Both the position numbers and the translations under genes were made by a program. This document shows positions 1 through 7,591 of a DNA stretch of 17,142 nt, in pieces. Origin of the DNA: Actinomycetota bacterium (GTDB lineage: Bacteria; Actinomycetota; Thermoleophilia; UBA2241); the NCBI GenBank assembly GCA_003132645.1, contig PKYM01000222.1, positions 6,382 to 23,523 of the forward strand, written 5' to 3'. Position 1 is the stretch's first letter. Each line of letters begins with the position of its first letter. A model generated the notes under the pieces. It searched no databases. It was not told the origin of the DNA and saw nothing but the letters and a program-made list of their open reading frames with translations.

Positions 1-11
1 GCCGGCCGTCG

Positions 12-251
12 TCAGCGCTCGCGCGGCGGTTCCTGGCCGGCCTCGTGTTCGAGCTCGGCGACCAGTCGTCGCGCCTCGTCGACGTCGGGCGCGGCCACCA
101 TGATGCCGTAGCCGCCCATCTGCGGCGTGCCGGGGAACATGGTGTTGTGCCCGCCGACGATCTCGGCGTTGATGCCGCCCGACTCGAGCAGTTCCTGGAG
201 GCTCGTCGCGGTGGTGAGGTCGAGCTCCTCGGCGATGACTCTGATGTCCAC
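12..251 (-). CDS. DUF2007-like small signal-transducing-family protein
   Basis: A 79-residue protein resembling the DUF2007 family (putative prokaryotic signal-transducing proteins), whose biochemical role is unknown. The pattern is an N-terminal strand, a helix that reads like 'ATSLQELLESGGINAEIVG', a short loop with glycines, then 'GIMVAAPDVDEARRLVAELE'. This beta-alpha-beta order with a final helix is typical of the family. It starts at GTG 251, two bases after the nfo stop (TGA 254-256). A good Shine-Dalgarno (AAGGAGA) lies about 9 bases upstream, inside the end of nfo, so the two genes are probably co-transcribed and translationally coupled. The last residues (HEAGQEPPRER) are charged and probably disordered. 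The family call is by eye; the function is not known. Confidence 0.7.
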   Translation of the reverse strand: MDIRVIAEELDLTTATSLQELLESGGINAEIVGGHNTMFPGTPQMGGYGIMVAAPDVDEARRLVAELEHEAGQEPPRER

Positions 252-253
252 GG

Positions 254-1108
254 TCAGGTCTCCTTCCCGCGCAGTTCGCGCAAGGTGTCAAGGTTGGCAC
301 TGTCGGGCCCCTCGCCGTCGTAGCCGGGGACTTCGAGGATGCCGGGGATGTCGGTGAATGCGGGGTGATTGACGATCAGCCGCATGGCCTCGCGGCCGAT
401 CTCGCCCTCGCCGATGTTCTCGTGGCGGTCGCGGTTGGAGCCGAGCGGCGTCTTGGAGTCGTTCAGGTGCACCATGACGAGCCGCCCGAGGCCGATCGCG
501 TGGTCGAACGAGGTCAGCAGCTCGTCGAGGCCCGCGGCGGTGCGCAGCTCGTGGCCCGACTCGAGCAGGTGCGCCGTGTCGAGGCACACCCCGAGGCGCT
601 CGTCGCCGCCGACCGAGTCGATCATGGCGCCGAGCTCGGCGACCGTGTCGCCCATGGTGCCGCCCGCCCCGGCCGTGTTTTCGAGCAGGACCCGCACCCG
701 CGAGTCGCCGGCCTCGTCGAGGGCGCGTTTCAGCGCTTCGCGTACGCGCGCGAGGCCGGTTTCGAAGCCGGCGCCCTGATGGGAGCCGATGTGGGTGACG
801 ATCGCCTCCACGCCGAGCTGCTCGGCCGCCGTGACCGCACCGACCAGGGCGACCACCGACTTCTCGTAGAACTCCTCGTTTGCCGTCGCCAGGTTGATCA
901 GGTAGATGGTGTGGATGACGGCGAAGCGCAGGGTCGAGGCGGCGCGTGACTCACGGAAGCGCGCCGCGTCGGCCTCGCGATAGAGCTGCGGTTTCCAGGT
1001 GCGCGGACTGCCGGCGAAGAACTGGATGGCCTTTACGCCCAGCGCTTCGCCGCGCTCGACTGCCGTCCACACACCGCCGCTCGCCTTGACGTGTGCTCCG
1101 AAGTACAT
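254..1108 (-). CDS. nfo: Endonuclease IV (AP endonuclease)
   Basis: Endonuclease IV cuts the phosphodiester bond 5' of abasic sites in base-excision repair and acts in the cytoplasm as a TIM-barrel with three zinc ions. The 284-residue length fits the family. All nine expected metal ligands can be matched: H66, H106 (THIGSH), E143 (LLENTAG), D177 and H180 (CLDTAH), H214 (VHLND), D227 and H229 (NRDRHENIGEG) and E259 (ILEVPG). The N-terminus (FGAHVKASGG) is the usual one. The start is ATG 1108 with GGAGG four bases upstream. The DUF2007-like gene follows two bases after the stop. Nothing suggests inactivation. Confidence 0.95.
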   Translation of the reverse strand: MYFGAHVKASGGVWTAVERGEALGVKAIQFFAGSPRTWKPQLYREADAARFRESRAASTLRFAVIHTIYLINLATANEEFYEKSVVALVGAVTAAEQLGVEAIVTHIGSHQGAGFETGLARVREALKRALDEAGDSRVRVLLENTAGAGGTMGDTVAELGAMIDSVGGDERLGVCLDTAHLLESGHELRTAAGLDELLTSFDHAIGLGRLVMVHLNDSKTPLGSNRDRHENIGEGEIGREAMRLIVNHPAFTDIPGILEVPGYDGEGPDSANLDTLRELRGKET

Positions 1109-1214
1109 CGCGCCTCCGGTCTGGTCGGAAAGCTGTTCGCAAGAGCCTGTTCGACGAGGCTGCCGCCACGCCTCGCGGCCCGTTTGCTGAGCTTGTGGCG
1201 CTCGCCTGCATCAG

Positions 1215-1220
1215 ACTATA
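1215..1220 (-). promoter_or_regulatory. Candidate -10 box for nfo
   Basis: On the minus strand the hexamer TATAGT (one mismatch to TATAAT) lies about 107 bases upstream of the nfo start, in the 193-base gap between nfo and the hydrolase gene. No convincing -35 hexamer lies 16-19 bases upstream of it. The rest of this gap shows no ORF with support and no clear hairpin. Low confidence. Confidence 0.25.
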
Positions 1221-1301
1221 CGGGACTCGCGTCGCGCCGCTGCCGTTCTGGCGCAGCGGTCCCCACCAAGTTCAGCCGAGTCGGACACGATGTCCGGTTG
1301 G

Positions 1302-2171
1302 CTAGCGCAGCGCCAGGTGCTCGGCGAACCAGTCGAGCAGCAGCGCGATGGCCTGGTCGAGGTGGCCCTGAAGATTGTGCGGCGAGTCGGCGATGAGCTC
1401 GACGCGCGAGCCTGAAGGCAGGAGCGGCAGGCCCTGGCGCGCATGCGCCAGGGCCTGCCGCTCCTCCTCGTCTCCGTCGCCGTCGATCAGCAGCACGGGA
1501 CAGCGCACGCCGCCGAGCAGCGCCGCCTGATCGCACGTGACAAGCTCGTCTAGCAGTCCGGAGTCGGCCACGACCTGAGAGCGCAGGCGGTCGCCGGATT
1601 GCGGCATCGTCACCTTCCCGGTGCGGCTCAACTCGTCCATCTGGGAGGCCGTGAAGTAGTCGTGCCAGTCGTAGCGCATCGGGCCGGTGGGCGCGCCGGT
1701 CGTGGCGATCGTCGCGGCCTGCGGCGGCGCGGCCCGCAGGCAGACCCGACCACCCAGGCTGTGGCCGTAGAGTCCGAGCCGCTCGCAGCCGAGCGACTGT
1801 GCGAAGGCGATCGCGGCGCGCAGGTCGTCGACCTGTCCCGCGATGGTCAGGACGTCGTCGTCGCTTTCGCCGCAGCCGCTGAAGTCGAAGGCCAGCGAGG
1901 CGTAGCCCGCGCCGGCGAGGGCCGCCGCAATGAGCGGAAAGCGGCCCCGCGAGCGCCGGTCGCTGGCGAAGCCGTGGGCCATGACGACGAGGGGTCGGCC
2001 GGTGACGCCGGCCCGGTCGTCGGCGGCCCGGTCGTCGGCGGCCCGACCAGCGGCGGCGGGAGCTCGGCCGGCGGCCGACGTGAGATCGCCCCTGGAGGCG
2101 TGACCGGCAGCCGGCGTGAGGTTGCCGACGAGCTGCCGGCCCCGGGAGTTGCGGAAGGTCACTCGTGACAT
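1302..2171 (-). CDS. Alpha/beta hydrolase (serine esterase/lipase-like)
   Basis: A 289-residue alpha/beta-hydrolase-fold protein; substrate unknown. The fold signature is clear: oxyanion segment 'VVMAHGFASD' (residues 62-71), 'LAFDFSGCGESD' (93-104), nucleophile elbow GHSLGG with S138, acid candidates D230/D232 in 'LLIDGDGDEEE', and H265 in 'ADSPHNLQGH'. This arrangement resembles small cytoplasmic alpha/beta hydrolases that lack a large lid. Residues about 20-58, between the first strand and the oxyanion strand, are an Ala/Gly/Arg/Asp-rich insert made by short repeats, where homologues usually have a brief loop. The start is ATG 2171, 22 bases downstream of the GAP-family gene's stop, so an operon is likely. 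No strong ribosome-binding site is visible. There is no signal peptide. Confidence 0.85.
   Translation of the reverse strand: MSRVTFRNSRGRQLVGNLTPAAGHASRGDLTSAAGRAPAAAGRAADDRAADDRAGVTGRPLVVMAHGFASDRRSRGRFPLIAAALAGAGYASLAFDFSGCGESDDDVLTIAGQVDDLRAAIAFAQSLGCERLGLYGHSLGGRVCLRAAPPQAATIATTGAPTGPMRYDWHDYFTASQMDELSRTGKVTMPQSGDRLRSQVVADSGLLDELVTCDQAALLGGVRCPVLLIDGDGDEEERQALAHARQGLPLLPSGSRVELIADSPHNLQGHLDQAIALLLDWFAEHLALR
2011..2055 (-). repeat. 15-bp in-frame tandem repeat inside the hydrolase gene
   Basis: Two exact copies of a 15-base unit (GCCCGGTCGTCGGCG on plus, 2011-2025 and 2026-2040) are followed by a degenerate third copy (2041-2055). On the minus strand they encode the repeated AADDR pattern in the low-complexity insert of the alpha/beta hydrolase. 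A weaker, longer repeat (LTPAAGHA / LTSAAGRA) lies just N-terminal to it. Because the unit is five codons, copy-number change stays in frame. Confidence 0.8.
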
Positions 2172-2193
2172 GGAGCCATGATACGCGTGGGCC

Positions 2194-2853
2194 TCAGGTA
2201 AGGGCGAGCAACCCCTTCACCGCGTAGAGCGTGCCGATCACGGCGAACAGGCAGATGAGGATCGGGCGCTCGTGTAGTGTCAGCCAGGTCTTGACCCGCT
2301 GCATGAGGGCTGCCGCCCGGTCGCGCGCGACAATCGAGACCACCACCAGAGCGACGGGGATCGAGCAGGCCACCGCGATGAACAGCGTGAGGGCGGCGAA
2401 CGCCTCGCTTGCCGGCACGCCCGCGCCGAGGATGTCCATCAGCGCGGGCGTCTCCATCTCGTAGTTGACGAGCAGGACGCCGACCGCGGCGGCGCCGGCT
2501 GGTCCCATCGCGGCGATCATCCGCATCCAGCGGGGTTCGCGACCCCGCCCGCTCGGCGTCGGCTTGCGGATCACCATCACGGCGCAGGCCGCGAGGAAGC
2601 CAAGACCCACAACCAGCCACGCGATGCGGATCACGAGATCGGCCCGGCCACCGGGCGTGAACGTCGCGTCGTGCAGCAGCAGCAGCACGAGTGCCCCAAA
2701 GACGGCCATGACACCCACCAGGACCGCGACGTACGTCACACCGTTGCGCGCCGGCCACCGGGTGGCCGGCATGATCAGCGCGGCGATGATCGGGACGGGA
2801 TTGACCGTGATGGCGATCGCCACCGGAAGGATCTGCAGGAGCAAGCCGCTCAA
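2194..2853 (-). CDS. GAP/SfLAP-family six-helix membrane protein
   Basis: An integral membrane protein of about 219 residues resembling the GAP family (SfLAP, PF11139), which includes mycobacterial proteins implicated in glycolipid or sulfolipid export or addressing. The substrate here is unknown. The N-terminal segment 'LLLQILPVAIAITVNPVPI' followed by 'IAALIM' and 'ARNGVTYVAVLVG' is typical. Hydrophobic helices can be seen at about residues 4-27, 40-61, 73-95, 114-129, 149-176 and 196-217, with a basic loop (KPTPSGRGREPR) in the middle. I chose TTG 2853 (reads MSGLLLQILP) because family members start there; the same frame stays open upstream to another TTG at 2940, which would add 29 residues of polar sequence. 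It probably forms an operon with the hydrolase downstream. Confidence 0.75.
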   Translation of the reverse strand: MSGLLLQILPVAIAITVNPVPIIAALIMPATRWPARNGVTYVAVLVGVMAVFGALVLLLLHDATFTPGGRADLVIRIAWLVVGLGFLAACAVMVIRKPTPSGRGREPRWMRMIAAMGPAGAAAVGVLLVNYEMETPALMDILGAGVPASEAFAALTLFIAVACSIPVALVVVSIVARDRAAALMQRVKTWLTLHERPILICLFAVIGTLYAVKGLLALT

Positions 2854-2872
2854 GGGCGGGTCACGAGGGCGC

Positions 2873-3064
2873 TCACTTGAATCGGCAGCCGGAGGACGTA
2901 CTCTGCGGGTCAGGACGCGCGTCGGACCCGCTATGGTCAAGTTTCGCGCCGACCGACGTCTGGCTCGAAAGGTCGCGCGGCACGGCGGCGGCCCGGCTGT
3001 CGGCCGGCGCGAGGGCGCCGGCCAGTTGCAGGCGGCCTGGGTCGCTCAGGGTCAGGCGTGGCAT
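2873..3064 (-). CDS. Uncertain small ORF upstream of the GAP-family gene
   Basis: This 63-codon frame (ATG 3064) ends 20 bases before the likely TTG start of the GAP-family gene. The first 40 or so codons have strongly G/C-biased third positions, as real genes in this window do; the bias fades after about residue 45. The protein begins MPRLTLSDPGRLQLAGALAP, which faintly recalls the first strands of a STAS-type domain, but it is far too short for one. It could be a gene fragment, a small upstream gene or chance. No clear ribosome-binding site is visible. It fills part of the 334-base stretch 2854-3187. The remaining 3065-3187 holds only a long-range CCCGCC/GGCGGG complementarity around a loop of more than 20 bases, too weak to call a terminator. 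Confidence 0.25.
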   Translation of the reverse strand: MPRLTLSDPGRLQLAGALAPADSRAAAVPRDLSSQTSVGAKLDHSGSDARPDPQSTSSGCRFK

Positions 3065-3187
3065 GGGCCAAGGATACGCCTTGCCGGCGCTCAGGGCCGG
3101 AGTGCGGCGTCGGTCTCATCGCACGACGTGTTCTTCTTTACTCCCGCCGGCTATGGGCACGGGCACGCACCGCGGGGGCGGGCTCTT

Positions 3188-5299
3188 TCAACGGTAGACC
3201 TTGACGCGGTTCTTGCCGGCGCGTTTGGCGAGGTAGAGCGCCTTGTCGGCGCAGTTGACGATAAGCTCCGGCGTCGTCTCGGCAGCTACGACGGAGGCCG
3301 CGCCGATGCTCACCGTGACGCTGGGTACGCCTGCCGGGGTCGCGAACGCCCTCCGCTCGATATCCTGGCGCAGGCGCTCACCGACCTGCACGGCGCCGTC
3401 GCCCGGCGGCGGGAGGGCGCCGCCGTCGTCGCGAGACGCGCTGCCCAAGCCGGCGACCTGGCGGTGGATACGGTCGCCGACGACGCCGGCGCCTTTGAGC
3501 AGTGTGTGCGGCAGGATCACCGCGAACTCCTCACCCCCGTAACGAGCCGGCAGGTCGATGTTGTGGCGCGTGTCGGCCGTGAGGACTTCGGCCACGTCAC
3601 GAAGCACCTGGTCGCCGCGCTGGTGGCCGTGATGGTCGTTGAATACCTTGAAGTCGTCGATGTCGATCATGAGCAGCGAGAGCGGCAGCTGGTAGCGTCG
3701 GGCGCGGGCGCACTCGGCCTCGAGGCGCTCGTAGAAGTGGCGGTGGTTGTAGAGCCCGGTGAGACCGTCGGTGATCGCCTGCGCCTCGACGCGAGCGTAC
3801 AGGCGCGCGTTGGCGACCGCCGCCGCCGCGTGGTTGGCGATGATTTGCAGCAGCTCCACGAGATCCTCGCGAAAGACGCGCCGGCCTTCATCGACGATCT
3901 CCATGAACCCTTCGGCGCGGCCGCGGGCTGCCAAGGGGAGCACGAGCCGCGTGCCGAGCTCGCATGGCTCCTGGGCCGGAGCCAGGGTCGCGACGGCCCG
4001 CTCCGCCGCCGGTGGCAGAGGCGCCGTGACCCTCCCCGAAGCCCCTCCGTCCCACGGCACCATCACGTCCTCCTGGTCGCGCAGCCACACGCGCACGGTG
4101 CCGGAGTCCTCGGCCAGCACCCGAGTCGCCTGGTCGCGGGTGGCGAGCACCAGGTCGTCGATGACCGGGGTCGCGGTGATGGCTCGACCGGCACCGAACA
4201 GGCCCAGCAGGCGCTCGCTCTGGCGTTCCTGAAGGTCCAAAAGTCGGGCGTTGTGGATGGCGGCGCTGGCGAGCTCGCCGAAGGCCGACGCCAGCTCTTT
4301 CTCGCGGGCGTCGAACTCGCGTCGCCGCTTCGTCTCGGCGAGGTACAGGATGCCGATGGGCGTGTCGCCGAAGCGCAACGGGACCGTCATCGAGCTCTGC
4401 TCGCCATGCTCGCGCATGTCCGCGCGCTCCGCATCGGTGAGGCCCGGGTCGTCGACGTGGTCGATGCTGAGATCGCCACTCATCATGATGTCGTAGTCGG
4501 CGGGCCAGTCTTCAGTCGGGTAGAACGTGCCGGCCTCGCCGCTTCGCCGTGACAACGCGTCGCCATGATAGTGGGCGCACCAAGCCATGCCGTGGCGCTC
4601 GAGATCGTACTCGTAGATCAGGCACTCGGGGCACGCCACCAGCTGGGCGGCCTCGCGAGTCACCACCGCGAGCATCTCATCGAGCCCGAAGGTGGAGGCG
4701 ACGGCGCGGCTCGCGTCGAGCAGGCCGCCGAGCTGACGACGGCGCTCGCGAGAGGCGGCGAAGACGCGCGCGTTGTTGATGGCCGCGGCGACGGGCACCG
4801 CCAGTGTCTGCAACAGCGCCTTGTCGGCGTCGCCGTATCTGCGTTGGGGGTCGACGTCGACCACGCCGAGGATGCCGATGACCTCGTCGGCGAAGACCAG
4901 CGGGACCTCGACCGCCGTCGATTCGCCCCACTTCTCCATGACCTTCCGTTCGATCGGGTCGAGCCCGGGGTCGTCGAGGTAATACTCGACCACTTTGCGC
5001 TCGCACACCACGCTCAGGCGGGCGGGGCGGTCGGCAAGCGGGATCACTGTACCGACGTACGCCTCGTCCTGGGGAGTCATCTCGCGCGCCCATACGGCGG
5101 CGTAGGTGAGCGTCCCGGCGGCCGGGTCGAAGTCGGCGATGTCGCAGGAGGTGGCGCGCATGGCCTCGCCGACCTGGCGCGCCACGGTCGCGAGGACGGT
5201 TTCAAGATCGAGGTCGGCAGTCAGCGTTGTGCTGACCTTGAACACAGTCTCGTAGAGATCTTCGCCGGCGCCCAACGGATCGAATTCGGGCTCAGGCAC
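3188..5299 (-). CDS. GAF-GAF-GAF-GGDEF diguanylate cyclase (downstream copy)
   Basis: Predicted to make c-di-GMP from two GTP under control of three GAF sensor domains. About 703 residues: GAF1 about 20-175, GAF2 about 200-350, GAF3 about 365-495, then a GGDEF domain about 508-700. The catalytic motif GGEEF is intact at residues 588-592, as are the nucleotide/metal segment DIDDFKVFND and the opening AITDGLTGLYNHRHF. The inhibitory-site position that is normally RxxD upstream of GGEEF reads HNID (579-582), so the arginine is replaced. There are no membrane segments, so it should be cytoplasmic. I chose GTG 5299 because GAGG lies six bases upstream; it overlaps the stop of the upstream cyclase by eight bases. 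An earlier in-frame GTG at 5314 would add five residues. It is a tandem paralogue of the next gene. Its ligands cannot be read from sequence. Confidence 0.92.
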   Translation of the reverse strand: MPEPEFDPLGAGEDLYETVFKVSTTLTADLDLETVLATVARQVGEAMRATSCDIADFDPAAGTLTYAAVWAREMTPQDEAYVGTVIPLADRPARLSVVCERKVVEYYLDDPGLDPIERKVMEKWGESTAVEVPLVFADEVIGILGVVDVDPQRRYGDADKALLQTLAVPVAAAINNARVFAASRERRRQLGGLLDASRAVASTFGLDEMLAVVTREAAQLVACPECLIYEYDLERHGMAWCAHYHGDALSRRSGEAGTFYPTEDWPADYDIMMSGDLSIDHVDDPGLTDAERADMREHGEQSSMTVPLRFGDTPIGILYLAETKRRREFDAREKELASAFGELASAAIHNARLLDLQERQSERLLGLFGAGRAITATPVIDDLVLATRDQATRVLAEDSGTVRVWLRDQEDVMVPWDGGASGRVTAPLPPAAERAVATLAPAQEPCELGTRLVLPLAARGRAEGFMEIVDEGRRVFREDLVELLQIIANHAAAAVANARLYARVEAQAITDGLTGLYNHRHFYERLEAECARARRYQLPLSLLMIDIDDFKVFNDHHGHQRGDQVLRDVAEVLTADTRHNIDLPARYGGEEFAVILPHTLLKGAGVVGDRIHRQVAGLGSASRDDGGALPPPGDGAVQVGERLRQDIERRAFATPAGVPSVTVSIGAASVVAAETTPELIVNCADKALYLAKRAGKNRVKVYR

Positions 5300-7343
5300 G
5301 GTACACCTCGACACGATTCTTGCCGAGCCGCTTCGCCAGGTACAGAGCCTTGTCGGCGGCCCTCACCAGCTCGTTCGGATCGCTGCCCGAACCTGGGAAC
5401 GCCGCGATGCCCACACTCACGGTCACGTGGGTATCGTCGTCGCCACCGTCATTGCAGACGGCGGCGAGATCGGCGGTGGCGATGCTCTGGCGGATGCGCT
5501 CGCCTACCGTGCGGGCGCCCGCGGCCTGCTCCGGCGGCAGGTCGACGCCGCCGGGGTCGACCCTGGCCATCTCGCGCAGCAGGCGGTCGCCGACCACGCG
5601 AGCGCTGTCCTGCGGCGTATTGGGGAGGAGCACCACGAATTCCTCGCCGCCGTAACGGGCTGCGAGGTCGACACCGCGCCGGAGCTGCGAGCTCAAGATC
5701 CGGCCCACCTCGGCGAGCACGAGGTCGCCGACCCGGTGACCGAACCGATCGTTGAATCGTTTGAAGTCGTCGATGTCGAGCATCAGCAGGGAGAGAGGCA
5801 GCTGGTAGCGCTGGGTGCGGGCGCACTCCTGTGCCAGGCGCTCGTAGAAGTGGCGGTGGTTGTAGAGTCCGGTGAGACCGTCGGTGATCGCCTGCTGCTC
5901 GAGCGTCTGGTAGAGACGCGCGTTGACCATGGCCGCGGCCGCCTGCGCCGTGAGGAGCTGCACCAGGCCGACCTCCTCGTCGCTCAGGCGGTCGGCCCGC
6001 GGCGCGCGGACCTCGATCAAGCCTTCGGCCACGTCGTCGAGCACCAGAGGCATGAGCAGACGGGCACTGTCGCCGTTGCGGTCCTGCGCCGGGCTGCGCT
6101 GCGCGACTACCCGGCGCTGCAGCTTGTCGAGCTCGAGCGGGTCGGCGGCGGGTTCGCTCGGAGCGCCGGCGTCTTCGGCGCGAGTGAACGGTCGGAACTC
6201 CCCGGTGGGGTCGCGCAAGGCGATGCCGACGGCATCCTTCGGCACCGCGAACAGCTCGGCGACCTCGCCCAGCATCTCGGCGAGCACCGTTTCGGCATCC
6301 AGGGAGGCGGCCAACACGCGGCTCGTCTCGAGCAGCGCCAGGAGCCGCTTGTTCCCCCGTTCCTGGCGCCGGTAGAGCTGTGCGTGGCGGATGGCCACCG
6401 CTGCCTGCTCGCCGAGGCCCCTGGCGAGCTCGGTCTCCGGGGGCCCGAAGTGCCGCTCGCGGGTGGTCGAGTTGAGCACCAGAATGCCGACCGGCTCGCA
6501 GTCGTAGATCAGCGGCACGTTGAGGCACGACAGCTCGCCCCCCTGCTCCATAGAGTCGCGCACGTCGGCCGGCAGGTTCTCGTCCGAGAGCGACTCTTCG
6601 ACCACCTCGCCGCGGCTCAGGATCACGCGGTCCGACGGGTACTCTTCGAGTGGGTAGACCGTGCCCAGAACGTCGCTCCCGCTTTCGTCGCCGGCGGGAC
6701 TGTACTTGGCCAGGTAGACCATCGCGTCGCGGCCGGTATCGTACTCGTAGATGACGCACTCGTCGGTGTCGAGTGCTCGCGCCGCCTTCCGGCAGACGGT
6801 GTCGAGGACTTCTTCCAGGACCACCGCCGAGGTGAGCGCCCGGCTCGAATCGAGCAGCGAGGCGAGCTGGCGGTTCTGTTCCTCCTCCTGGCGGTACATG
6901 CGGGCGCGATGGATGGCCACCGCGGCTGGGATGGAAAGGAGCGAGGCGCGCCGCTTGTCTGCTTCGCTGAAGCGGCGTATCCGTTCTTTCTCGATGAGTG
7001 TGAAGCTGCCGATCACCGTGTCCTCGAAGACGAGCGGCACAGCCAGCGTCGCCAGCTCGCCCCACTGGTCCATGAGGCCGCCGTCGACGGCGTCTTTGAC
7101 CTCGTCGTCGGCGTAGGCCTCGCTGTACTCCCGCGCGAGGACCACCCGCCGGTACGTAGGGCGCTCGCTCAAGCTCATGCGCGTCCCCACCCAGGCGTAG
7201 TCCTCGGGGGTCATCTGACGCGCCCAGCAAGCCGCCGCGACGATGGTCTCGGTGTCGGCGTAGTACTCGCAGAGGTCGCACTCCCAGACGTCGAGCGCTT
7301 CGGCGATGCGCCGGGCCACCGTGGCCAGCACGTCCTCCAGCAC
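5292..7343 (-). CDS. GAF-GAF-GAF-GGDEF diguanylate cyclase (upstream copy, 5' end disrupted)
   Basis: Predicted sensor diguanylate cyclase with the same architecture as its downstream neighbour: GAF1 from residue 1 to about 148, GAF2 about 175-322, GAF3 about 345-476, GGDEF about 485-682. GGEEF is intact at 565-569, and the upstream RGVD (556-559) matches the RxxD inhibitory site, so product feedback is likely. The DxDxFKxxND segment is present (DIDDFKRFND). The only in-frame start is GTG 7343, which falls in the middle of the first GAF helix. Sixteen codons before it (reading YALACQVGASVTSSVV) still align with the paralogue, but no start codon lies among them and TGA 7398-7400 closes the frame. 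The true 5' end is probably in another frame (see 7344-7443). Its stop overlaps the start of the next cyclase. Confidence 0.88.
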   Translation of the reverse strand: MLEDVLATVARRIAEALDVWECDLCEYYADTETIVAAACWARQMTPEDYAWVGTRMSLSERPTYRRVVLAREYSEAYADDEVKDAVDGGLMDQWGELATLAVPLVFEDTVIGSFTLIEKERIRRFSEADKRRASLLSIPAAVAIHRARMYRQEEEQNRQLASLLDSSRALTSAVVLEEVLDTVCRKAARALDTDECVIYEYDTGRDAMVYLAKYSPAGDESGSDVLGTVYPLEEYPSDRVILSRGEVVEESLSDENLPADVRDSMEQGGELSCLNVPLIYDCEPVGILVLNSTTRERHFGPPETELARGLGEQAAVAIRHAQLYRRQERGNKRLLALLETSRVLAASLDAETVLAEMLGEVAELFAVPKDAVGIALRDPTGEFRPFTRAEDAGAPSEPAADPLELDKLQRRVVAQRSPAQDRNGDSARLLMPLVLDDVAEGLIEVRAPRADRLSDEEVGLVQLLTAQAAAAMVNARLYQTLEQQAITDGLTGLYNHRHFYERLAQECARTQRYQLPLSLLMLDIDDFKRFNDRFGHRVGDLVLAEVGRILSSQLRRGVDLAARYGGEEFVVLLPNTPQDSARVVGDRLLREMARVDPGGVDLPPEQAAGARTVGERIRQSIATADLAAVCNDGGDDDTHVTVSVGIAAFPGSGSDPNELVRAADKALYLAKRLGKNRVEVYRA
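5297..5309 (-). promoter_or_regulatory. RBS deciding the start of the downstream cyclase
   Basis: GAGG (5306-5309) stands six bases before GTG 5297-5299. The alternative GTG at 5314 has no such spacing. The site lies inside the last codons of the upstream cyclase, whose TGA is at 5292-5294, which implies translational coupling. Confidence 0.6.
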
Positions 7344-7443
7344 GACGGACGACGTGACTGACGCGCCGACCTGGCAGGCGAGGGCGTAAGTCGCCGGTCA
7401 GCACCGGCGCGGTATCGGTCAACGACCCTGCGTCATGAGGCAT
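7344..7443 (-). other. Probable out-of-frame 5' part of the upstream cyclase
   Basis: ATG 7443 opens a frame reading MPHDAGSLTDTAPVLTGDL. At about 7383-7392 a one-base change of frame would join it to YALACQVGASVTSS and the GAF1 body. The joined product aligns with the paralogue's start, where EDLYETVFKVSTTLTADL occupies the same place. Either the assembly has an indel here, the gene carries a real mutation, or translation slips. No Shine-Dalgarno precedes ATG 7443, but a promoter-like pair is placed for a leaderless message. Confidence 0.5.
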
Positions 7444-7449
7444 GTGGCT

Positions 7450-7478
7450 TGTATCGGCATCCCACGGGTCCGTCGCAA
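7450..7478 (-). promoter_or_regulatory. Candidate promoter for the cyclase pair (leaderless)
   Basis: TTGCGA (7473-7478), a 17-base spacer and GATACA (7450-7455) on the minus strand. Transcription would start about seven bases on, at or next to ATG 7443, giving a leaderless mRNA, which is common in actinobacteria. Each hexamer is only a partial match (four and three of six). The rest of 7479-7591, between here and the tRNA, shows nothing I can support beyond a pyrimidine-rich tract just after the tRNA 3' end. Confidence 0.3.
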
Positions 7479-7591
7479 GGGCGAGGCGTTGCTCATCTGT
7501 CTGGGGAAGGCAGCCACCCGCCCGACTCGATAGGACATGGTGCAGAGCGGCTATTCATCGGTTCGACAGAGGGCGGAGAAGAGGAAGAAAC

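Noticed and set aside
3130..3185. Possible terminator after the downstream cyclase (CCCGCC...GGCGGG)
   Set aside because: The stem is only six pairs around a loop of more than 20 bases, and no T-run follows.
2465..4552. A long plus-strand open frame of about 695 codons opposite the membrane-protein and cyclase genes
   Set aside because: It is the antisense shadow of GC-rich genes. Its translation is low complexity with no domain pattern, while the minus strand shows clear GAP, GAF and GGDEF motifs.
5427..7361. A 644-codon plus-strand frame opposite the upstream cyclase
   Set aside because: Shadow of the GAF/GGDEF coding strand caused by high GC; the real gene on the minus strand has intact catalytic motifs.
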